Source of the DNA: Reclinomonas americana ATCC 50394 | Taxonomy: Eukaryota > Jakobida > Jakobea > Jakobida | Length of the DNA stretch: 64,000 nt | Assembly (NCBI GenBank): GCA_048213135.1 | Contig: PS015097.1 | Coordinates: forward strand, 134,679-198,678 | Direction of reading: 5' to 3' | Shown here: in pieces, positions 34,408 through 50,407 of the stretch | Position numbering within the stretch: the stretch's first letter is position 1 | Layout of the letters: every line of letters begins with the position of its first letter | Translations under genes and position numbers: made by a program | The notes under the pieces: generated by a model | What the model saw: only the letters and a program-made list of their open reading frames with translations | Told to the model about the DNA's origin: nothing | The model's database searches: none

Positions 34408-35282
34408 ATGTATCCTCCGAGCACAAAGGAGCGTGTGGTGATCCAGCCTGACCCTGAAGGCGGTGAGTCACACTGCGGGTGGTCGCGTGTGTGCACGGGG
34501 CTCTCACTTGCGTGCAGGATGGAGTCGTGAGCTGCCGATTTGGGCCATGAGTCGCATCTCTGTGTGCGTTTCCTGCCTGCGTGTGTGTGTGAGAGCAAGA
34601 CGCGCATGATCATGATGAGTGTGCGCGCTACAGGCAAGAGTTCGACGCGCTCATTAACGAGATGAACGCGGTCAGTCGGCCCTACGAGGACCGCTTGCAC
34701 GAGGCCAAGTTATGTGCAAAAGGAATCTTGACCTCCTCACTCACTCGCTCACTCACGTTGTTGTGTAGACCGGGCGGCGGTTTCCTCTGCTGTGCCATTG
34801 TGTCGGCGCTGCTGATTGTGCCCATGATCTGCTTCATCATCTATGGCATTGTGCGCGGACGCAGGTTAACAGAGATTCGTGTTGAGGTGCGACGACCTCG
34901 CGTGTGGCCTTTTGCACGCACAGCAGCTCTCTCTTACTCGCTTGGTGCGCAGTTCCGGCACGCGCTGGAGCAGTTCTGCCAGTGGAAGAACCAGACGCTG
35001 CTGCCGCGTGGCCTCGCGCTCGCCTGTCGCACGACCTCGTACGCCACCTCCTACGGTGACAGTCGCGTGCAGCAGGTGGTGCTGACGTGGATGGAGCTGG
35101 AGATTGCGCAGGCTGGTCCCATGGGTGAGCCACGAGAGGTGCACGGGTGTCGGCAGTTGTCGCGAGGTGCTGACACGATCTGGGTGCACAGTGTTTTACG
35201 TGGCCAGTGAGCCGCCGCCACCGTATCCCGGCGGCTACGCACAGCCCGGAGGTGCTTACGACTACTCCTATCAGCAGGCGCC

Positions 35283-35313
<31 letters not shown>

Positions 35314-35340
35314 GCTCCGTCAAAGTTGCGTGGCCCTTGA
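34408..35340 (+). CDS. Single-pass membrane protein with Gln/Pro-rich tail, unrecognised
   Basis: Start MYPPSTKERVVIQPDPEGG. Exon 2 gives QEFDALINEMNAVSRPYEDR. Exon 3 has one clear membrane helix (CCAIVSALLIVPMICFIIYG followed by IVRGRR, positive-inside). A GTTGAG donor then leads to FRHALEQFCQWKNQTLLPRG and QQVVLTWMELEIAQAGPM. The last exon is VFYVASEPPPPYPGGYAQPG and poly-Gln, ending KLRGP (TGA 35338-35340). PPPPYPGGYAQ resembles Pro-Tyr ligands of WW/ESCRT-type adaptors. About 200 residues; function unknown. Confidence 0.6.
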
Positions 35341-35532
35341 TGACGACGTCTGCTGAAGGAATGCTGACTCGTGCGACAAATCATGCAGGCAGTGAACTAC
35401 AGTGACAGCAGCGTGCGTGACATGATGATCACTGGCTTCCCATCTCAAGCACACCATCCACGAGCTTCAGTGTGCGGCAAAGTCCTCCGTGATGACGGAC
35501 AACTCCCTCCGTCCTCTCACATCGAGCAAGCG

Positions 35533-36346
35533 ATGTTCACCGACGCTGCAGACTTTGACACTGCGTGTGCGTCCTTTGTCGCTGAGCACGCCCCCGCATG
35601 GAAGCTGGTGCAGCGGGGCACAAGGGGCTCCTTTGCTGTTCACACTCGATCAGTGCTTCTCCCCGGTTCGCATTCATGACAAAACGACGATCACTGGCAC
35701 TGCTCACACACACACACACACGCTCCTCGCACAGCCGATGTGTGTGACAGCGATGCAACTGCAGAGGAAGAGGAGGTGCACTTGTCACAGGTACCTCTCT
35801 CATCATCCACCCAATCACCACCGTCCATTCGCATTCGCACTCACGTGAACAACAGCTGGCCGAAGGCGGTGCGTGTGACGTGGCCACGACCGGCGATCAC
35901 GTGGTCGCACAGATAGAGCATCACATTGCGTTTGCCTGGGCCTACGGCATGCCGGGTTTCTTCCTCAAGGCCTATGTTGCTGGTCCGTCTGCGCCCCACT
36001 CTGCCCCGCAACGAGTCGCCGACTGACTGCTTGTGTCCCTGCAGCGACTGGCCAGCTGCTGTCGCTGCAGCATCTGTGCGCTCACGTGCTGCCGGCGTCG
36101 GTGGTCGCCCATGTGCCCGCCGACACCACGTCCTCCTCAAGTCTGTCGGCGTTTGCGGCCTCGATGACGCCCGCCGAGCACCCGGTGACGGGTGAGCCCG
36201 TGTTCGCCGTGCACCCATGTCACTCTGCCGACGTGGTCTCGACGGTGGCCACCGCCCTGGGCAGCGTGGCCAGCATCGAGACGTGGTTTCGCGTGTACGG
36301 ATCAATGCTGGGCCTGTGGCGGGGTGACGACGCAGAAGAGAGCTGA
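35533..36346 (+). CDS. ATG10: Autophagy E2-like enzyme ATG10
   Basis: Conjugates ATG12 to ATG5 in autophagosome formation. Start MFTDAADFDTACASFVAEHA then PAWKLVQR. After one or two introns an acidic piece (ATAEEEEVHLSQ) leads to QIEHHIAFAWAYGMPGFFLK, which matches the EHH...SY.VPVL.F strand of ATG10. Then GQLLSLQHLCAHVL and EHPVTGEPVFAVHPCHS: the Cys of the HPC motif is the ATG12 thioester residue. VASIETWFRVYGSMLGL is the family's W...VG...GL ending (TGA 36344-36346). First intron borders are uncertain. Family recognition is firm. Confidence 0.88.
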
Positions 36347-36661
36347 CGCCGCCGCGACAAGGCTACACGACCGACTCGACATATCGACAGGTCGAACAAG
36401 AAGAAGAGGAAGAGTCCAGCACCACCGGACTCCATGACCTTCTTGGCGGCGATGCTCCCCCTCACTCGCCCCATCCATCCCCAAACATAAATATTTCGTT
36501 TGCGGTACAATACCAAGACATGAGCGGATCAAAAGACAACAACACACTAAGAGCATCCTCGCAAGCGCGCCTCGCCAGTTGCCGCAAATCACCCAGGCAA
36601 TTGAGCACTCGAGGGGATTCCTCCGACACAAATGCAAATGTGCGAGCCGGTGTTTTTTCGT
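36347..36661. other. Convergent 3' spacer
   Basis: Lies between the convergent ends of ATG10 and ATP synthase beta. AT-richer, with AAATAT words near 36490 that could serve 3' processing; no ORF supported. Confidence 0.5.
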
Positions 36662-38684
<2,023 letters not shown>

Positions 38685-39521
38685 GTTCGTTACACCAGCA
38701 CTTTTTTCTCTCCCCCCTCTCCCCTGCAACAAAAAGAGTGCACTCGTGCGATGGAAACGTGCCACACAACGCACATGCATGCGACAGTGTGCAAGACACA
38801 CAGGAGCGCGTGTGCAGAGTGCGACATGGCAGGAATAAGGCAAACCAGAGTCAAATGAACAACGCCCACAAACAATAACACGAGTGCGAAAAGCAACTTG
38901 CAAGAATAGGAGCAGAGAGCGACACGCATGCAGTGCATTGCACTGTGGTGTGTGAGTCGGCGAGAGCGCGCGCGAGCGAGTGAGATGGCCCATGTGTGTG
39001 TCGCCGACTCACACGCAACACCGACTCTCCCCTCGCGCGCACACACAAAGAGAGCGACAAATACGCGCATGCATGCTTAACAAGCAGTGCGAATGCGCAG
39101 CATGCAAAGAAACAACAACAACAACAACAACAACGAGAGAGTGCGCGCCATGCAACGCAACGCACGCACTTGCCACCTCACGCGCACACACAGCATGCAT
39201 TCACGAAACGAGTAAAACACGCACACAGCAGAGAAAGCAACACCCGCGTGCAAAGAAAACAAAAACAAGAAAAAAAGAGGGAAGGAGGCGTGAACGTGCG
39301 ATTTGCAACACAAACTCCACCACACACACACACACGCGCGTGGAAAGAACACAGAGGCAAGCAGGATGGGAGTGCACGCAACGAAGCATGCCCGACCGCA
39401 TGGCGGGGGCGAGCGGCAAGAGGCTCTTCAAGAACATTGCTCCTGGTGAGCTTGAAAAAGTAACTGGAGGACAAATGGTTGCCGCGAGCGCGGAGTGCGA
39501 CACACAAACACACACACACAA
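38685..39521. promoter_or_regulatory. Divergent intergenic region between ATP synthase beta and MAGOH
   Basis: About 840 bp rich in CACACA, GCGCGC and CAACAA words; no ORF supported. Probably the two promoters and 5'UTRs, possibly with a 5'UTR intron for one of them. Confidence 0.4.
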
Positions 39522-40551
39522 ATGTCGGCCGCCGCTGGTGCTGGTGAATTCTACTGCAGGTGCGTATCGCATGTGCACATGTGTGTGCGTTGGCAACAAC
39601 AAGAAGAGCGTGAAGAGGGCAGTCGTGCGTCATGTCCGGTGGCTGACATTGCCTCTCTCTCTCTCTCCTCCCACTCTCTCTCACGTTGACGACGACCATG
39701 TCTGCAGATACTAGTTGCGTCTTCTCTCATTGCTGTGCGTGCATTGTGTGACTGAGACTGACTTGCACCAACACGCACAGTGTCGGCCACCGAGGTCTCC
39801 TTGCATGTGTCCTCCCTTCTTACACTCTCTGTGTGCGTGTGTGTCACTCACTTCTCTCTCTCTCTCTCTTTGTGTTGCAGGCAAGTTCGGGCACGAGTTC
39901 TTGGAGTTTGAGTTCCGACCCGACGGCCTCATGCGCTACGCCAACAACTCGCAGTACAAGAAGGACGTGATGATCCGCAAGGAGGGTGAGTGTGCGCCTG
40001 CGTGTGCAAAGTGTGCGTCTCATTGCTGACTATATGTGTGTGTGTGTAGCACACGTCACGGCACCGGTGCTGGAGGAGCTGCGTCGCATCATTGAGGAGA
40101 GCGACATTTTGAGGTGGCGTGAGTGTCTTGTTCTCTCTTGTGCCTCAATCGTCGTCTCACTCCCGATGCAGACAAGACGACAAGGACTGGCCGGAGCCCG
40201 ATCGCCTGGGCCGCCAGGAGCTGGAGATTGTGCTTGGCAACGAGCACATTTCATTCTGCGTTGCGTCTGCTCTCTCCCCCAAGCGCCCTTCTTGCACCAT
40301 CGTCGCTCACGCATTGTGCACATGTACGCAGACGACCAAGATTGGCAGTCTGGCCGACGTGCAGGCCAGCGGCGATCCCGATGGCATGCGGACATTCTAC
40401 TACCTCGTGCAAGATCTGCGGTGCTTTGTGTTTTCGCTGATTGGCATGCACTGCAAGGTTGGTGGCGCGTGCGCAAGTGTATTGCCCTCCATCCACCACC
40501 TCGTCTCACTCCCTTTTCTCCTTTGCCGCCGCGCAGATCAAGCCGATTTAA
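39522..40551 (+). CDS. MAGOH: Exon-junction complex protein Mago nashi (MAGOH)
   Basis: Core exon-junction complex subunit, partner of RBM8A/Y14. Exon 1 (39522-39559) encodes [13 protein letters not shown] 6-nt exon (39708-39713) and a 14-nt exon (39781-39794) then supply the RYYVGHR core. The next exon starts [20 protein letters not shown]. Later exons give [86 protein letters not shown] and the terminal IKPI (TAA 40549-40551). Nearly every residue agrees with the very conserved family, which proves the splice sites. Length about 150 aa, normal. Confidence 0.97.
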
Positions 40552-40734
40552 TGAGAAGAATACTGCTTGTGTATGACCCGTCGCACTCGGGCGAGCACTG
40601 TCGAGTGGCGTGCGTCAACTGAGATGTGTGAAGGGGGTGGAAACCAATGCACTGTGAACAGAAACGAAATGCGATCACGTCCCGCGCGCTGTGTGTATGT
40701 GTGTACATTCGCCCCCACCTCTCCTGTCGCGTTT

Positions 40735-43428
<2,694 letters not shown>

Positions 43429-43897
43429 TTGTGAGAGAGCGCGCCCACACAACGATCTAATCGTTGTTTTCCCGCCCAACGAGCGAGCACTTACCGAAAC
43501 GCCATTCTATCTTTCTCTTGCTGAGTGCATGGATCGAAACCTCCTTCCCACCCCGCAGCAAGCAAGCAGATACGCACATCAAGTCGGCTGCTTGTATGGA
43601 GAAGCATTTCAGTTACAGGCATCTGCGTGCTTTCATGAGTTCGAGTCATCTCCCTGTCGCGATCGACATCAGGTCGGCAGCATATAAACATCCAGAGGCA
43701 TCCCACTGACCATGGCCTTGCAAACTTTCTTACGAATACATTTCACTTGCTGACTCTCCCCACCCCCCACAAACAAACAAACAAAACAATCAAAGAGGCA
43801 GTTACGTCCATCAGGTCGGCTGCGTGTATGGAGGCATTGGTTCAGTGGGAGGCATGGGCAGTGTGTGATGAGGGCGGGCGTGCAACGGGCGGGCGTG
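43429..43897. other. Spacer with three short diverged repeats, no gene
   Basis: Between BBS8 (start side) and the homeodomain gene (3' side). The word CATCA(A/G)GTCGGC(T/A)GC recurs near 43576, 43667 and 43811; the first and third are followed by TGTATGGAG. No ORF supported. Confidence 0.5.
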
Positions 43898-46800
43898 TTA
43901 CAGAGAGAAGTGACGAGCGGCAACGGGCGACGAGAGGACAGGAAAGAGCATCAGCGACGAGTCGGCGTCGGCAGCACCACGCACAGTCGACGGTGGCGAC
44001 GAACAAGCAGCAGACGAGGAAGAAGAGGAGGAGAAGGAAGAAGAAGAAGTGGAGGAGGAATTCAGGGCGCTGTCGGCAGCAGGCGAGGATTCGGCGGGCG
44101 GCGGGCGGCGGCGGTCAGATAGATTGAATTTCGACGACCGCAACGGCGGGGTCAACACACGAGGACGACGACAAACCTCGACGGACTGCTGCTGCTGCTG
44201 CTGCTCTTCTCCTGCTGCCGGCATTGACATTTCGGCATCGCCTGTGATGTGTTGTGTCGACAGTGAGTGACACACGACCGGAACGGCGGTCGCGCTGTGG
44301 ACAACGTACCAGAGGTGCCGGCATCGCGACGCGCGCCGTCCGTGGGTGGAACGATGGTGGCAGTGGACGCAGCCTGCTTTTGGGGGGAAGGAGGTGAATG
44401 ACGAGAAATCAACACAACGTCTGCTGATGGACATGAAAGGTTACCTCGCCCGACGGAGCCTCCGGCAGAGGCTGCTTCACAAACTGATGCAGCAGGGGGA
44501 AGACCGGCATGCCGTCGACGGTGCCAAGTTGCTCTGCAATCGACACTGCTCCACCGGGTGGAAACTGTGGCGACGACTCAAGTGAGTCGCACGCGCAAGA
44601 TGAACCTCCTTCTGCATTCCACCACTCACCGGCAACTGCATGGCACCCTCGACCATACCGACGCCCTGCAGACGTGTGACTTGATGAGCTTTGTTTCTCT
44701 CTCTCTCTCTCTCTCTGCACACTCACCGACGAGAGGCGCAAGTAGTCGCCGAGCACGCGACGACTGAGGTAGTAGATGCGAGTGTCGAGCTCGATGCAGT
44801 TCTGCACCTGCCGGTACAGATCGGCCTCCAAGTCAAGGATCTTGGCCTCCAGCTGCGCAACACGCTCCTGTGCTGCTTCAGGCGCAGTGTTCACTGTCGC
44901 CGCCGCCGACGACGACGATGACGACGACGAGGCGACGACAGTTGCAGCTTGCTCGGACGCTGGTCCGGGGGCCACACTGGAGGCTGATGTCGGCATCAGC
45001 AAGGACGTCACTGAAAGCGTGCCCGGCAGGAGTGCGGCAGAGGCGGAGGACGAGGAGGACGACATGGTCACTGCTGGTGGCGGAGGCGGCGGCGGAGGCA
45101 GTGGTGGCGACGACGACACCGGCGGCACCGCCATGCCATTCATCGGTGTCGGCGGTAGCGGTGGTGGCGGAAGGACGCCAACCGGAGGAAAGGGAAACGA
45201 GGAGCCACCGGCAGAGTCCAGCAAGAAGGTGCTGCTCGCGGACGACGACTGCGATGCACCGGCGGCAGACATTTTCGAGTCGCCACTCAACGCACCCGAT
45301 GCCGCCGCTTTCAGCATTTCCGGTGGGATGCCGTGACCAAGACGCAGCGCCAGCGCAGCCTGCGCCGCCACTGCACACAGTATCCAGTGTGAATGCAAGA
45401 GACATTGACGGAAGGAAAGCGTGCGTGATCACACACACACACCTTTGCGATGCGGCTTGACTTTCAGCTTGCGCCTGTGTTTTCTCGTACTCAGTCACTC
45501 CGCTCACCAAACACTGCAAGAACAAAAAAAGGAGGGATACCGACTCACCGTCGCGCATTGGCAAACCAATTCTTGAGCTGGGCGGCATTGATGCCGGCCG
45601 CCTGCATGAGTTGCTCCTTTTCTGCGGCCGTGGGGTACGGGAACTCCTCATGTGCACGCAACCTGCCGCCACACGCACGTCAGTCCCGAGACGGAGAATG
45701 AGAAGAGAAGAGGAGCACGAACCACTCGACCAGCGGGCCTGACTCTTCTGGGGGCGGTCGTGGTGCGGCCTGGCCAGCGCACGAACCGGAGGTCTCCTTG
45801 GGGAATAAGGCGCGCAAGGTGCTGGGCGCCAGTGTCCCCGTGCTTGCGGCAGCCGCCGGCGGTGAGCCGTTGGCTCCTGTGGGTGAGTCGCCAGACAAGG
45901 ACGCTGCGGCGGTGGCGGTGGTCGTGGTGGCAGTGGCAGATGCCGCAGCTGCTGTGGCCTGCGATTCCCCACCATCGCGATTGGCGCGAGCATTGCTCGA
46001 CATTTGCTGCATGGTGAGTTCGCCCGCCCCCGACTCCTTCAGTCGGTGCAGTGCCGCGAGAACCGCCGGCAACTCGTTCGCCTTGAAGAGATTGGTTGGC
46101 ACAGTGCCGTCGGCCACAAATTTCGTCCACGTGACACTGCGCGCACAGTGTGTGTGAGAGGGAGGCAACGCAGCAACCACACAGTGGCAAACAAAGGAAC
46201 ACTGACCGCCACATGCGTTGGCGAGCATTGACAAGCCACACACGAATCTGCTTCTCGGTCCATCCTAACACAGTCCGCACGAGTCGGGTGAGACGATCTC
46301 GCCTTTGCAACAACACACAACACACAACAGACAACGGCACACCCGTGGCCTCCTCCAGTCGCTGACAGGCGTCGGCCCAGATGTACGGCCGCTCAAAGTT
46401 GTCAATAAACCACTGCCGTATGTGCTTCTGCACGGTCGCCGTCAGCAAACACGCACAGGATGAGAAAGAACGATCAACAAACAGACCACGGCAGCAGCCT
46501 CCGACACTGTCGACGACTCACTGTGACGAAAAGACAATGAGCGCACAGCTCGTATGCAAATCACAAGACACACACGCTCACGCACCGACGACGATCGCGA
46601 CGAGGGGCACTGCACAGCACAGATGGTGTTTGTATGAGAAAGCAATGTGTCAAACAACCAGTGATGCGCCACAACACATCACGAAACGTCGCTGCTGTTG
46701 CATCAGGCATTGAGCTGCTCATTCCCGACACCATCACCTCCACTGATGGAAGGATCGGAGGTGGGGGGAGGGGAGGCGGAGGTGCCAGAGAATCGCCTCC

Positions 46801-47133
46801 ATTCCTGCAATCGATTTGTTACCAATGACAACTGGTGATGTGCACTCTACTCACTCACCACTTGTCGCCTCCATCAGTGCCCTCGCCAGCAGCGGCCACC
46901 AGTGGAGGAAGATGAGGCGGAGGGGGAGGAGGAGGAGGCAGAGGAGGTGGAGGCGGGAGAGGCGACGACTCTGTGCGTTGTCGTTTGCGAGGTCGCTCGT
47001 CGTCGTCCTCCTCCTCCACAACATGCTCTTCCTCTGCAACTCCTTCTCCTTCTCCTCCTTCCTCTGTGTGTCGCTGTTGTTCCTCATCAGTCGCCTCCTT
47101 GTCGACCTCGTGTGCTCGTCGTCGACGCGGCAT
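43898..47133 (-). CDS. TALE-class homeodomain protein with a second, atypical homeodomain
   Basis: Nuclear DNA-binding regulator. Start MPRRRRAHEVDKEATDEEQQ (ATG 47131-47133), then an acidic tract, KRQR basic patch and poly-Pro. Homeodomain A: VQKHIRQWFIDNFERPYIWA ... LGWTEKQIRVWLVNARQRMW, with a helix-3 WLVNARQR core. About 200 residues later, homeodomain B: VEWLRAHEEFPYPTAAEKEQ then LMQAAGINAAQLKNWFANAR. The PYP between helices 1 and 2 and WFANARRR make it TALE class. A basic patch (HRRKLKVKPHRK), Ser/Pro-rich region, a leucine-zipper-like helix (AQERVAQLEAKILDLEADLY) and a Gln/Ser-rich C-terminus (stop 43898-43900) follow. Assignment to PBX, PKNOX or MEIS is not possible: their N-terminal MEIS/PBC domains were not seen. 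Confidence 0.8.
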
Positions 47134-47417
47134 CTGTGTGCAAGTGTGTGTGCAGCGCACAGTCACATGAGACAAACAGAGAGCACACGCGCAAGAGAGA
47201 CAGAGAGTGCGGGCGAGAGGAGAGCATTGATGTGTGATGGGCACCGACGATCACCTGGCGAAGAGCGCGACGCTCACAAACACTTTCTTGCGCAAAAATA
47301 AAAGAAATTGGCGCGAAAACGCAACACAAACAAAACACGGACGCGACAGCTTTTCATTGCCTCCCTTCTTCCACGCCGGAAAAGCATCGCTGTTATTCTT
47401 TTCGTTTCGTTTTTTAG
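47134..47417. other. 5' flank of the homeodomain gene
   Basis: CA- and GA-rich, with an A-rich stretch near 47290; no ORF with coding features. Confidence 0.4.
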
Positions 47418-47579
47418 CGGCCTGTGCCAGTGGAGCTGCCGAACCCGAGCGCTCGTTGTGCTGATGAGGACGATGAGGTGACCGAGGCGGCGCTGCTGCT
47501 GGACGATGATCGACCGGTGGCGAGACCACCTGAGCCTCTCAGAGGTGGGCGATCACACGAAGCGAGTCAAGGAGAATAA
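47418..47579 (+). CDS. Possible terminal exon of an unidentified + strand gene
   Basis: After a TTTTTTAG acceptor, an open frame starting RPVPVELPNPSARCADEDDE runs through EAALLLDDDRPVARPPEP to TAA at 47577-47579, with codon use like nearby genes. No clear upstream exon was found, and it overlaps the 3' end of CEP41 on the other strand. It may be chance. Confidence 0.2.
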   Translation, partial: RPVPVELPNPSARCADEDDEVTEAALLLDDDRPVARPPEPLRGGRSHEASQGE

Positions 47580-48551
47580 ACATGCACAGACAGAGATGGA
47601 TGTGCTGCAGCTGCGCCCGAAAAAGGATATATGAAGCTGCGGTTCCGGTGCGGCTGGCCATCGCCCCGGCGCCTCCACGTTTCTTCACCACGGGACTGTA
47701 CGCTTGTATGACCGACGCCGGCAACTCGCCGGTGAGCAGCGATGGATATCGTACGCCAAACGGGAACATGCCTGCGCACAGCAGCGACCTACTTGAGCAG
47801 CCGGTCGACATAAATAAAAGCACTGGAGGTGTGCAGACCTCCCGTCAACACCCACACATTGTCGATGCCCTTCTCGGCCATATTGTTGGCGACCTGCACC
47901 GCCACCTTCTCCTCGCCCTCGTACACCACAATGATTCTATCGGTGCGGTTCTTGAACTCGTAGATCTCCGCAATGTAGGGGTTCATCGAGCGCGCCAGCA
48001 TCGCCGACGGATACGACAACGCCCCCGTAATGTGACACTCGGCGTACTCGTCGGCCACACGCACATCCAGCACCAGCACATCGTCGCCCGAGCACGGCAG
48101 CTCGCCCGCATTGGTCACCATCGAGGCTGACGAGGCACCCGACGGTGATCGCGGGGTCTTTTCACTGACCACGCTCATCACTGACACGTGGTGTGAGAGG
48201 AGGACTGAGAGAGGGCATGTGTGTGTGTGAGTGGCGCACGTAACTCTCGTCGAAATCGAGGCCGTTCTTCTCACACAAGAGCTGAGCCAAATGACGCGGT
48301 TTGATCCGTCGAAAGAACTCGTCACGATGTGTTCGTGTGACTGTGCTCTCGACTGTCAGATACGCACGCGCACGCACACGCACACACAGACAAGACTGTG
48401 ACTCACAGGTGACATCGCCGTGCTTCTCCACAAACTTCCTCATGTTGGAGCCCGTGTCCACTGTCGGCTCCACATCCGCATATCGTGGATTGCGTGGTGC
48501 TGGCTTCAATGAGCCTGCGTCCTTGTCGCCAATCGGCCGCTTGATGCTCAT
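47539..48551 (-). CDS. CEP41: CEP41 (rhodanese-domain centrosome/cilium protein)
   Basis: CEP41 promotes tubulin glutamylation at the cilium. Start MSIKRPIGDKDAGSLKPAPR (ATG 48549-48551). RNPRYADVEPTVDTGSNMRK and FFRRIKPRHLAQLLCE match the conserved N-terminus. The rhodanese domain is VLVLDVRVADEYAECHITGA, SYPSAMLARSMNPYIAEIYE, RIIVVYEGEEKVAVQVANNM and IDNVWVLTGGL. As in other CEP41s, the catalytic Cys position is replaced (YEGEEK), so it is likely inactive. After an intron, RYPSLLTGELPASV corresponds to FPEGLITGSLPASC. The last 50 residues up to 47539 are doubtful. 109 bp from the divergent RPS16. Confidence 0.88.
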
Positions 48552-48660
48552 CTCGCAAAAGACAACTGCGCGTGATATGTGATCGTCGTTGGTGAGGGAC
48601 AGTGGGTGACGTCACCGCCTCGATCTGTCCCACACTTAACACACTCTCCACATCACGCGA

Positions 48661-50155
48661 ATGTCTGCTGCTGCCCCTCAGGCACCCCCCAAGAAGGCCG
48701 TTCAGGTGTTCGGCAAGAAGGTGCGTGCTGCCGAGGAGAAGGCGCACAGTGGCGTGGTGTTTGCACACTCCTGTTTTTGTGTGTGTGCGCGCGGCTTTCT
48801 CCTGTTGTGTTGTGTTGTGTGTGTTGTGGTGGCATGTGTGCGTGCGTCTGAGTGCGTGCGGATGTGTCTTGTATGTGTAATCCTCGTGCACGTGTGGGCG
48901 TGTGTGCGTGTGTGGTGGTGTGGCATGCACATGTGAATGGCCATGCCTCGTCTGCCCTCGCCCTCTCCCCCCCCCGTGTGCGCGTGGTTCTCTCTGCATG
49001 TGTCGCGCGTGCATGTGTGTGTGTTGAGAATGAGGTGGAGAGGTTGAGCGTACTTGAAGAGTGAGTGAGAGTGAATGAGTGAGTGTGCCATGACCCACCA
49101 TGCGCACTTCCTCTCTCCTTGTCTCTCTCTCTCCCTCTTTCTTCTCTTCTCGTCACTCCACACAACTTGGTGTGCTGGATGGTTCTCTCTCACGCTCTCT
49201 CTGTTTCCCTTGTTTCTCACTCTTTCGTTGTTTTGTGCGAGTGCAGAAGACAGCCGTGGCTGTGGCTCACACCAAGGAGGGCCGCGGCATTGTGCGCGTC
49301 AATGGCCGACCGGTGAACCTCGTCGAGCCGGAGGGCTTGCGCTACAAGGTAAATAACCTCGCGCATGCAAACCGCCATGATGGTAGTAGAGATGCTGAAT
49401 GTGCACAATGCAAACAGGTGTACGAGCCTCTGCTGTTGCTGAAGGTGGAGGACCCTGAGGGCGTCAAGTTCGGCCAGGTCGAGCACGTTGATGTGCGCGT
49501 GCGCGTCAACGGTGGTGGTAACACCTCGCGCATCTATGGTGAGTCGGGAAAAGAAGAGAAGAGAGCGAAGACCACGCGTTGATTGCTGACTCTTTTGTGT
49601 GTCGTGCAGCCGTGCGCCAGGCCATTGCCAAGAGCCTCGTCGCCTACTTTGGCAAGTGTTGCGTAACCATTCTATACCATGCTCACCACACGCACTTTTT
49701 CTTTTGGTGGAAGGGTATTGCAATGTCGGCGGTGGTGGTGGTGGTAGTAGAGACGCGCAATGATGGCAAGTTTGAGATCGGAGACCACAAGTCTATGTCG
49801 ATGAACTGAAAACCACGGCGATCATTCGTCGTGTCTGAGCCGCGACCACACTCTCTTTTTTTGCCTGCCCTTTCTCTTCCTCGGGAGTGTGTTTTCCGTG
49901 ATGTTCACTTGCGCGGTGTATTGCAGACGTCGATGAGCACACGAAGCGCGAGCTGAAGGCGCTGCTGGCCCGCTACGACCGATCGCTGCTGGTCACTGAT
50001 CCTCGCCGCACTGAGCCCAAGAAGTATGGTGGTCACGGCTCTCGCGCCCGGTCAGTCACTTTTCTCTTGGCACCTCGTGTTGTTTTCGTGTGTGTTTCTG
50101 ACCGGGTTGTGTGTGTGTGTGTGTGTTGCGCAGCAAGCAAAAGTCTTACCGTTAA
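48661..50155 (+). CDS. RPS16: 40S ribosomal protein S16 (uS9)
   Basis: Small-subunit protein whose C-terminal tail reaches the P-site tRNA. Exon 1 [20 protein letters not shown]; a 500-bp TG/CT-rich intron; then [61 protein letters not shown]. The intron at 49658-49926 (GTTGCG donor) joins to [36 protein letters not shown] and the tiny last exon KQKSYR (TAA 50153-50155), the universal ending. Five introns, all fixed by conservation. The long first intron is usual for ribosomal protein genes. Confidence 0.97.
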
Positions 50156-50407
50156 GTACGCATGGAGGGAAGTGGAGGGACGAGTGGGCGAGTGCGGCAT
50201 TTCACGTGTCGTGTGTGGTCCGCGCGTCGCTCCTCGAACTCTGTGGTTGTCCTTGTCGGTGGCGGTTGCTGGTGGTGGTGGTGGTGGAAAGAGTGTTTCC
50301 TATTGCTATAAACGCAAAACCCAAAAAAGAAAACGCTGAGGCAGAGAGAGAGAGAATGATCAAAGGAGGCAAACGTCGCAGTATGTCCTTGTCAAATCAA
50401 AGAAGAA

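Noticed and set aside
44776-45460. + strand open frames rich in Gly, Asp and Ala
   Set aside because: Mirror of the Ser/Pro/Ala-rich part of the homeodomain protein on the other strand.
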